Positions 30,794 through 36,789 of a DNA stretch of 36,789 nt are shown piece by piece. The stretch lies in assembly GCA_023662705.1 (NCBI GenBank), contig JAMPIM010000017.1, forward strand, positions 1 through 36,789, in the 5' to 3' direction. Positions within the stretch are counted from its first letter, which is position 1. Every line of letters starts with the position of its first letter. Both the position numbers and the translations under genes were made by a program. The notes under the pieces were generated by a model. That model saw only the letters and a list, made by a program, of their open reading frames with translations, had not been told where the DNA came from and searched no databases. The stretch is from Candidatus Gastranaerophilales bacterium (GTDB lineage Bacteria; Cyanobacteriota; Vampirovibrionia; Gastranaerophilales; Gastranaerophilaceae).

Positions 30794-31668
30794 ACAGGGT
30801 AATTATTTGCGGACTTGGTGCTGTGGGTTTGACTTATGCAAACAAACTCAAGAATGTTTGCGAGTTAAAAATTCTTGTTGACGAAACCCGTTTGGAAAAA
30901 TTTAGACAAAATCCGCCTGTGTTGAACGGCGCAAAGATAGATTTAGACTATATTACGCCTGAAAAGAATTGGGATGCGGATTTGATTATTATTGCAACAA
31001 AAGCATCAGGCTTGGATTCTGCTATTTCCTATATCAAAAATTTTGTTGGTGAAAATACTCTGATTATTTCTCTTCTCAACGGGATTTCAAGCGAAGACGA
31101 GATTGCAAAAGTTTATGGGAAAGAAAAAGTTGTTCCTGCATATTTTATCGGACATAGCGCTGTCAGAGACGGTAATTCTGTGACTCAGGACGGAGTCGGA
31201 AGAATTGTTTTTGGCAAAAATGAAAGACTTGAACAGTTTTTTAAAGAAAATAACATTGATTATGAAATTCCTGAGGATATTATTTATTCTCTGTGGTTGA
31301 AATTTACAATGAATATTTTCTCAAACCAAACTTCTGCTGTTTTGAACCTTACTTTTGGCGAAATGAAGCGAAATGAAAAATTTAAAGAATTTGCAAAAAA
31401 ACTTATTGCAGAAGTTCGTCAAATCGGGGAAGCAAGCGGAGTAAAAGGCTTAGAAAATCTTGAAAAAGATGCATTTATTGCGCTTTCCGGTATGGTTGAT
31501 GACGGCAAAACATCTATGCTTCAAGATATTCTTGCAGGCAGAAAAACCGAAGCTGATATTTTTGCAGGTGAAATTATCAGAAGAGGAAAAGAATTTGGGA
31601 TTGAAACACCTTATAACAAAACTCTTTATGATTTAATCAAAATTCTGGAGGACAAGGGGGTAAAATAA
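30781..31668 (+). CDS. Ketopantoate reductase-like dehydrogenase (PanE/ApbA family)
   Basis: The 295-residue protein has an N-terminal Rossmann fold with GLGAVG (11-16), the family's K74 in IATKAS, N100 in LLNG, a conserved lysine in SLWLKFTMN, and the C-terminal TSMLQDILAGRKTEADIFAG pattern typical of PanE (S-S-M-x-x-D-x-x-x-x-R-x-T-E). PanE reduces 2-dehydropantoate to pantoate with NADPH for coenzyme A synthesis. Pantothenate genes are not nearby, and the context is cell-wall metabolism, so a related 2-ketoacid reductase is possible. It overlaps the nagA-like gene by 13 nt and shares one base with the next gene. Confidence 0.82.
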   Translation: MGGINRVIICGLGAVGLTYANKLKNVCELKILVDETRLEKFRQNPPVLNGAKIDLDYITPEKNWDADLIIIATKASGLDSAISYIKNFVGENTLIISLLNGISSEDEIAKVYGKEKVVPAYFIGHSAVRDGNSVTQDGVGRIVFGKNERLEQFFKENNIDYEIPEDIIYSLWLKFTMNIFSNQTSAVLNLTFGEMKRNEKFKEFAKKLIAEVRQIGEASGVKGLENLEKDAFIALSGMVDDGKTSMLQDILAGRKTEADIFAGEIIRRGKEFGIETPYNKTLYDLIKILEDKGVK

Positions 31669-32333
31669 TGAATACAGCGTTTATTCCCGTTCGAGGTGGG
31701 AGCAAATCTATTCCTCTAAAAAATATTAAATTATTAAACGGTAAACCACTTGTATATTGGACGGCTTTAGCAGCGCAGAATGCAAAGTGTGTGGACAAAC
31801 TTGTTATAGCAACAGATAGTGAAGAAATCAAAAATACGGTTCTGTCTTTCGGGTTTTCTAAACTGGAGGTTTATGACCGTAACCCTGAAAATGCTTCTGA
31901 TACTGCTTCAACAGAAAGCGTTATGCTTGAATACATTGAAAAGGTAAATGCTGAAGGAAACTTTATTCTTATTCAGGCAACTTCACCGTTATTAAAATCC
32001 GAACATATTGACGGTATGTTTGAAACTCTTCAAAATTCTGATGCGGATTCAATTTTCTCGGGTGTCAGAGAAAAACAATTTCATTGGGTAGAGGGTATAA
32101 ATGGAGTTGAACCGATTAATTATGATTATCGAAACCGTCCGCGCAGACAGGATTTTCAAGGAATAATTGCCGAAAACGGTGCATGTTATATAAATTCAAT
32201 TGAAAATATTCTTCGTGACAAGTGTCGCTTATCAGGTAAAATCATTGCTTACGAGCTTCCTGCTGAAACAGCTTACGAAATTGATGAAGAATCTGATTGG
32301 ATTATTATTGAGAATTTAATGAAAAAGATGTAA
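31668..32333 (+). CDS. Acylneuraminate/nonulosonate cytidylyltransferase-like protein
   Basis: The 221-residue product has the nucleotidyltransferase start FIPVRGGSKSIPLKNIKLL, followed by VIATDSEEI, ILIQATSPLL and YRNRPRRQDF. These match CMP-sialic acid synthetases and relatives (NeuA, PseF, LegF), which activate nonulosonic acids with CTP for surface glycans or flagellin glycosylation. Which sugar is used cannot be told from sequence. No nonulosonate synthase is adjacent. Its ATG overlaps the panE-like stop (TAATG), so it is the last gene of the ftsI-murE operon. Flagellar genes in the same window make flagellin glycosylation one plausible use. Confidence 0.8.
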   Translation: MNTAFIPVRGGSKSIPLKNIKLLNGKPLVYWTALAAQNAKCVDKLVIATDSEEIKNTVLSFGFSKLEVYDRNPENASDTASTESVMLEYIEKVNAEGNFILIQATSPLLKSEHIDGMFETLQNSDADSIFSGVREKQFHWVEGINGVEPINYDYRNRPRRQDFQGIIAENGACYINSIENILRDKCRLSGKIIAYELPAETAYEIDEESDWIIIENLMKKM

Positions 32334-32413
32334 CGCTTTTGTTACAATGTATCAATTATTAGAACTCCAAAATCTTTATATACTATAAGGATATTAAATC
32401 GGAGGAAATTCTA

Positions 32414-32950
32414 ATGGCTATTAATGCAGCTCAGCAAGTTTATTCAACTGACAAGAAACTATGGGTCGGTATGAATATAAAAGAGGCTTATAAGGATGAT
32501 GAATTAATTAAGCTTTTTAATTTTGCTGATAAAAATGCCGATGGTACTTTGGATGAAGCAGAAATTACACGTTACAATTCTCCCATCATAAAAAGCAATC
32601 ACAGTGATAAAACAGAATATTATGCCGGATTGAAACTCGAAGAAGTTAAACCTGAAGGTCAGGAAGTTTTCAGATACATTGATAATGCACCACGAGACGG
32701 AGTGTTATCTGATAAAGAAATGAAAGCGGTAGCTGATGAAATTAAGGAAGTCAAAAAAGATTCGAAAATAGCCATTACTGCAACAGCTGCAGGTATGGGT
32801 GCTGCTAGTTTAGGGGTAGCTGCCTGTGTTGTAGGAGCTCCTGTTATACCGTTTGTAGTCGGTGGAGCTTTGCTGTTTGGCGGTTTAGGCTCTTTGAGTT
32901 CGATGCTGTTTGAATCCAGCATGACAAAAGCTGATATTGTAAAAGAATAA
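32414..32950 (+). CDS. EF-hand protein with hydrophobic Gly/Ala-rich segment
   Basis: The 178-residue protein has one textbook EF-hand loop, DKNADGTLDEAE (39-50), and a second, weaker one, NAPRDGVLSDKE (91-102, Pro at a ligand position). It then has a hydrophobic stretch of about 45 residues (about 115-160) rich in Gly, Ala and Val that could form two membrane helices. The two EF-hands are in the right order and spacing for a pair that would bind calcium. No signal peptide is evident. GGAGG lies upstream of the ATG. It ends in a terminator shared with nrdD. The role is unknown; a related EF-hand-like protein is encoded at 3639-4799. Confidence 0.7.
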   Translation: MAINAAQQVYSTDKKLWVGMNIKEAYKDDELIKLFNFADKNADGTLDEAEITRYNSPIIKSNHSDKTEYYAGLKLEEVKPEGQEVFRYIDNAPRDGVLSDKEMKAVADEIKEVKKDSKIAITATAAGMGAASLGVAACVVGAPVIPFVVGGALLFGGLGSLSSMLFESSMTKADIVKE

Positions 32951-32980
32951 AAAAAGAGGCTTGAAAAGCCTCTTTTTTTT
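32951..32980. terminator. Bidirectional terminator between the EF-hand gene and nrdD
   Basis: A 12-bp perfect hairpin (arms 32951-32962 and 32966-32977, loop GAA) has an A-run on the left and a T-run on the right. It serves both convergent genes. Confidence 0.85.
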
Positions 32981-35246
32981 ACATTGAAACTCTGTCTTTA
33001 ATCTCTTCCATCTTGTGATCAGCGAGCCTTGAGTCACCCTTAACTCTTGAATATGACAGATAACCGTTCATTCTGTCAATCTTAGTCAGGTTTTTGCTTC
33101 CGCATTTTGGACAAACATCCATATTCAATTCTTGATGTCCGCAATCATCACAGTATGAAAGTGAAAGGTTAACACCTTCGTAGAATCCCATTGCCATAGC
33201 TCTTTCAATCAATGTTTCAACAGCTTCTGTATTATAATCAATAGGATATTTTACATATTGAATCTTACCGCCGTTCATCAAATCCCAGAAACGTTTTTCA
33301 CAATCCTGTTTTTCAATAGGGCTGATATTTTCGCTTACGTGGCAGTGGAATGAATTTGATACATAAGGTTTATCAGAAACATTTGACACTACACCGTATT
33401 TTTTACGGAATTGTTTAACCTGTAAACCGCAAAGGTTTTCAGCAGGTGTTCCGTAAAGCGCATATAACCAACCGTCAGCTTGTTTAAATTCGTTAACTTT
33501 CTTGTTGATGTATTCCATAACTTCAATCGCAAAGTTACCGTCTTCAACCAATGATTTGCCGTTATGTAATTGCTGTAGTTCGTTCAAAGCAGTGATACCG
33601 AACGATGCTGTTGCTGTTTTAAGAAGCGGTTTAATCTTATCATGTATACCCAAATGTCCGCCCAAGAATCCGCCTTCACAATATGCAAGCGGGTTAACAG
33701 AAGCTTTCATTTCTCCAAGGTATTCATAAGTTCTGATGTGTAATTGTCTAATCAATTCCATATAGTAATCAAGAACTTCATAGAAATCTTTGCTTTCTTT
33801 TTTAGCTTTAGCATAAATCATAGGCAGGTGTAAGCTGATTGCACCGATGTTGAAACGACCAACAAAGATTGGTGCATCGTTTTCATCAGCAGGCTTCATA
33901 CCGCCTCTTTCATACCAAGGTGATAAGAATGCTCTGCATCCCATAGGTGAAACTACTCTGCCGTATTTTTTGTACATTTCTGCTACATAACCTTCACCTG
34001 ATAAAGATAACCAGTCAGGGTACATAGTCTTTTTAGAACATTCAACACCTGCTTCAAATAAATCGTGGCTGATTTTACCTTCACCGTGAATGTTTTCATC
34101 GTATAAGAAAACAATCTTAGGGAACAATACAGGTTTTTTACATTCTTTTTTGCCCTGTCCGCCCATACGAATCTTAAGCATTGATAAAGTAGCCATTTTT
34201 TCGTATTCACTTGTTCCTAAACCTGCTGAAACAGTGATGAACGGATAATCGCCTCTTGAAGATGCTACTGTGTTGAATTTGTATTCCCAACCCTGGAACC
34301 CTTGTTCAAAATCTTTTTGAACATCAGCCATAGCTGCTTCTCTCGCTTTTTCAAAGGACAAGCCTAAGCATAAATATTTATTATTTTGTCTTTCAAATGT
34401 TTTTTCAGCGTAAGGTGCAAGAATCTTATCAACTTCAGGAACGGTAAAACCGCCGTACTGTTGGCTTGCTGCTGCCATTACGATATCGCCGATTACGTCA
34501 AATGCTACATCAAGGGATTTTGGTTCGTTGTACCACAAGTTACCCATCTCAAATCCGCCTTTAAGTACTGATGCAACATCAAATAAACAACAGTTCATTG
34601 TATCACGTCTTGCAGACATATCGTGGATGTAGATATAACCATCTCTGATAGCTTGCAATTCGTCAACTGTTAAGAAGAATTTTTTGTATAATTCTTTATT
34701 AAGTTCATTGAAAATCAAAGAACGCTTAGTAGAAACCAATGTTGAATCGGCATTAGAATTTTCTTTGTCACCGATGTACATAATTCTTTGAGATTCCTGA
34801 TAAACTTTGTCTAACATATGTACGAAATCCTGTTTATAATTTCTGTAGTTTCTGTAGCTGTCAGCAACTTTCGGATACAAATGCTCCAAAGCGCTTTCTA
34901 CAAGGTTGTGCATATCAGCGATAGACACATCTTGTTTGTTCATTCTAACAATATTATTATCTACGAAATCACAAATTTCTTTCAATTCGTCTTCGGTAAA
35001 ATTAACCAGTGCTCTTGCAGCTGATTTTTTTACGGCATTAATTATTTTTGAGTTATCAAAATGTTCTTTTGTTCCGTCTTTTTTGATAACATTAATTGCA
35101 CTTGCTTTAAGCGGGGTAATAAATGCTGATTTAGGCATTTCTGTTTTTGATAATTCGCTTGGTATTGAAACACCTTTCTTAGCCTCGTTCACAGGTTTTG
35201 AAAGAAAGTCTACAATATTCCCTTCCTTATTTAAACTATTCTGCAT
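32979..35246 (-). CDS. nrdD: Anaerobic (class III) ribonucleoside-triphosphate reductase
   Basis: NrdD makes deoxynucleotides without oxygen, using a glycyl radical installed by the activase NrdG. The 755-residue product opens with an ATP-cone (VIKKDGTKEHFDNSKIINAV), followed by the large alpha/beta catalytic barrel. The C-terminus has a four-cysteine zinc site (C699, C702, C712, C715) and the radical loop RMNGYL with candidate G728. The loop has Asn where many NrdDs have Cys (R-V-C-G-Y-L), as in some other members. TAGGAGG lies upstream of the ATG at 35246. nrdG is not in the window, so the activase must be encoded elsewhere. The gene implies growth without oxygen. Confidence 0.95.
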   Translation of the reverse strand: MQNSLNKEGNIVDFLSKPVNEAKKGVSIPSELSKTEMPKSAFITPLKASAINVIKKDGTKEHFDNSKIINAVKKSAARALVNFTEDELKEICDFVDNNIVRMNKQDVSIADMHNLVESALEHLYPKVADSYRNYRNYKQDFVHMLDKVYQESQRIMYIGDKENSNADSTLVSTKRSLIFNELNKELYKKFFLTVDELQAIRDGYIYIHDMSARRDTMNCCLFDVASVLKGGFEMGNLWYNEPKSLDVAFDVIGDIVMAAASQQYGGFTVPEVDKILAPYAEKTFERQNNKYLCLGLSFEKAREAAMADVQKDFEQGFQGWEYKFNTVASSRGDYPFITVSAGLGTSEYEKMATLSMLKIRMGGQGKKECKKPVLFPKIVFLYDENIHGEGKISHDLFEAGVECSKKTMYPDWLSLSGEGYVAEMYKKYGRVVSPMGCRAFLSPWYERGGMKPADENDAPIFVGRFNIGAISLHLPMIYAKAKKESKDFYEVLDYYMELIRQLHIRTYEYLGEMKASVNPLAYCEGGFLGGHLGIHDKIKPLLKTATASFGITALNELQQLHNGKSLVEDGNFAIEVMEYINKKVNEFKQADGWLYALYGTPAENLCGLQVKQFRKKYGVVSNVSDKPYVSNSFHCHVSENISPIEKQDCEKRFWDLMNGGKIQYVKYPIDYNTEAVETLIERAMAMGFYEGVNLSLSYCDDCGHQELNMDVCPKCGSKNLTKIDRMNGYLSYSRVKGDSRLADHKMEEIKDRVSM

Positions 35247-35520
35247 CGACGTTTAACCTCCTAATTTATACGACAAGGCTAGCTATTTATTTTCAAATAT
35301 CTTTTACGATTTGTAACTATCCTTTAATAAGAGAATAACATTCTCTTCCCCAAAATTTATCCACTGATTAAATGATAAATCAAATTAGAATTTTAATCAA
35401 GAAATTCACAAATTGAAACAATCGCTGAAATTCCGTGAAATCAATAGTTTTGTAAAAAGTACAATTGTTAAAATTGTAAAGTTTTTCGCATGCGATTTAG
35501 TATTAAATTTTATAAAAATA
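35247..35520. promoter_or_regulatory. nrdD upstream region with inverted repeat and single DnaA-box-like site
   Basis: No gene is seen in this stretch. It holds a perfect 8-bp inverted repeat AAGAGAAT-AAC-ATTCTCTT (35329-35347) and TTATCCACT (35357-35365), which is 8 of 9 bases of the DnaA box TTATCCACA. The nrdD promoter is not clear: TATAAA (complement) lies just upstream of the SD but without a good -35. The sites could be operators for nrdD control. Confidence 0.4.
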
Positions 35521-35568
35521 TTGCTATTACACTTTTATGGAATACAATAAAAGTGTAAACTTTACACT
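35521..35568 (+). promoter_or_regulatory. bipA promoter embedded in GTGTAA-type inverted repeats
   Basis: The promoter TTGCTA (35521-35526), 16 nt, TACAAT (35543-35548) is overlapped by a 12-bp inverted repeat TTACACTTTTAT/ATAAAAGTGTAA (35527-35538, 35547-35558). A second perfect repeat AGTGTAAA-C-TTTACACT (35552-35568) overlaps its right arm. Three half-sites around one promoter suggest binding of a dimeric regulator. Confidence 0.6.
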
Positions 35569-35582
35569 AGAAGGAATTAAAT

Positions 35583-36789
35583 ATGAAAAATATTAGAAAC
35601 ATAGCAATTATCGCTCACGTTGACCACGGCAAAACCACATTGGTTGACTGTATGCTTAAACAGAGCGGTGCGTTTAGAGAAAACCAACAGGTTCAGGAAC
35701 GTGTTCTTGACTCAAACGACTTGGAAAGAGAAAGAGGAATTACAATTCTTTCTAAAAATATCTCAATCGATTATAAAGGTACAAAAATTAACGTAGTAGA
35801 CACCCCGGGCCACGCGGATTTCGGCGGTGAAGTTGAACGTGTATTGGGTATGGTTGACGGTGCTTTGCTTATTGTTGACGCAGCAGAAGGCCCAATGCCT
35901 CAGACAAGATTTGTACTTTCAAAAGCATTAGAATTAGGCATCAAAATTATTGTTGTTATTAACAAAATTGATAAACCGGCAGGCGACCCTGATGGTACTT
36001 TGGATAAAGTATTCGACCTGTTTACTGAACTTACTGACAGAGAAGATTTAATCGACTTCCCTTATATATATGCAAGTTCTTTAAACGGTTTTGCTATCAA
36101 ACATCTTGATGATGAGAAAAAAGACATGATTCCGCTTCTTGAATGTATTTTAGAAAACATTGCAGAGCCGGAAGGTGATTCTACAAAACCTTTCCAATTC
36201 AGAGCAACAACTCTTGACTACAACGAATATGTAGGAAGAATTGTTATCGGACGTGTTGTTAACGGTGTAATCCGTTCTCAGGATCAGGTTGCTTGGATTC
36301 AGGCTGACGGTACCGTTCAGAAAGGTAAAATTACTAAATTATTCGGTTTCAAAGACCTTGGACGTGTTGAAATTGAAGAAGCTGAAGCAGGTGATATTGT
36401 TGGTATCGCAGGTTTTTCTGATATCCAAATCGGTGAAACACTTTGTGACCCTAATAACATTGAAGCACTGCCTTTGATTAAAGTTGACGAACCTACTTTG
36501 CAGATGAACTTCTCAGTAAACGACAGCCCGTTTGCAGGTCAGGAAGGTAAATTTGTTACTTCAAGACAATTAAGAAAACGTCTTTATGATGAATTAGAAA
36601 AAAATGTAAGTTTACGTGTCGAAGATACTGATTCAACAGATTGTTTCAGAGTAAGCGGACGCGGCGAACTTCACTTAGGTATCTTGATTGAAACAATGAG
36701 ACGTGAAGGCTACGAATTTCAGGTTTCTAAACCGGAAGTTATTTTCAAAGGCGAAGGCGAAAATCTCCAAGAACCGTTTGAAAACCTTC
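35583..36789 (+). CDS. typA: Ribosome-associated GTPase BipA/TypA (partial, C-terminus beyond window)
   Basis: The first 402 residues are present. The GTPase domain has AHVDHGKTT (G1), RERGITI (G2), DTPGHADF (G3), NKID (G4) and ASSLNG (G5), followed by an EF-G-like domain II and the start of domain III (RGELHLGILIETMRREGYEF). The arrangement and the MKNIRNIAIIAHVDHGKTTL start are those of BipA/TypA rather than EF-G, LepA or peptide release factor 3. BipA assists 50S ribosome assembly and stress adaptation. AGAAGGA precedes the ATG at 35583, and the promoter is overlapped by inverted repeats. Confidence 0.94.
   Translation, partial: MKNIRNIAIIAHVDHGKTTLVDCMLKQSGAFRENQQVQERVLDSNDLERERGITILSKNISIDYKGTKINVVDTPGHADFGGEVERVLGMVDGALLIVDAAEGPMPQTRFVLSKALELGIKIIVVINKIDKPAGDPDGTLDKVFDLFTELTDREDLIDFPYIYASSLNGFAIKHLDDEKKDMIPLLECILENIAEPEGDSTKPFQFRATTLDYNEYVGRIVIGRVVNGVIRSQDQVAWIQADGTVQKGKITKLFGFKDLGRVEIEEAEAGDIVGIAGFSDIQIGETLCDPNNIEALPLIKVDEPTLQMNFSVNDSPFAGQEGKFVTSRQLRKRLYDELEKNVSLRVEDTDSTDCFRVSGRGELHLGILIETMRREGYEFQVSKPEVIFKGEGENLQEPFENL

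Overview
**Organism.** The window is AT-rich and densely packed with bacterial genes. It carries flagellar chaperone genes, a type IV pilin-like gene, a meso-diaminopimelate-type MurE, an oxygen-independent class III ribonucleotide reductase and no respiratory or photosynthetic genes. Several proteins have oddities I associate with gut Gastranaerophilales (Melainabacteria/Vampirovibrionia), such as an NFKGYDAR-like N-terminus, EF-hand proteins and a calpain-like protease. I infer a motile, anaerobic, diderm-type host-associated bacterium of that group. This rests on remembered family features, not on a search.

**Layout, 1-15.9 kb.** The left end has leuD (partial) and dnaN on the minus strand, then an oppD-type ATPase, prfA, an EF-hand/LysM-like protein, and ylxR-infB. 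Next comes a small accessory island (7.7-8.6 kb) holding a tiny membrane peptide gene, a predicted antisense RNA, a 70-aa helix-turn-helix (HTH) protein and a 60-aa protein. A minus-strand block follows: an NrtR-like Nudix regulator with secG, then a signalling operon of a soluble histidine kinase, a receiver protein, a degenerate GspE/PilB-like ATPase and a pentein (deiminase-fold) protein. A gene-poor decayed stretch (14.8-15.4 kb) holds a frameshifted nuclease lipoprotein remnant, and then hup.

**Layout, 15.9-36.8 kb.** flaG-fliS-fliT-like genes are followed by an MshEN-like protein with asparaginase II, a calpain-like protease and a large phosphohexomutase. A second copy of the HTH/peptide/antisense-RNA island lies at 22.3-22.9 kb. 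After it come gtrA, a NarL-type regulator, a pilin-like protein and two tandem exported paralogues. The operon ftsI(PBP)-murE-nagA-like-panE-like-cytidylyltransferase follows, then another EF-hand protein, nrdD and bipA/typA (partial).

**How they work together.** Most genes are housekeeping: replication clamp, translation termination and initiation, protein export, peptidoglycan synthesis, dNTP synthesis and ribosome-associated GTPase. Two themes stand out. First, a duplicated compact module at 7.7-8.4 kb and 22.3-22.9 kb combines a hydrophobic peptide with a very strong Shine-Dalgarno site (SD), a convergent structured antisense RNA and a small HTH protein. It looks like an undescribed type I toxin-antitoxin-like or regulatory peptide system. 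Second, at least five genes have a -10 hexamer ending exactly 6 nt before the ATG, with no SD, which predicts leaderless mRNAs. No tRNA, rRNA, CRISPR array or insertion sequence was found.
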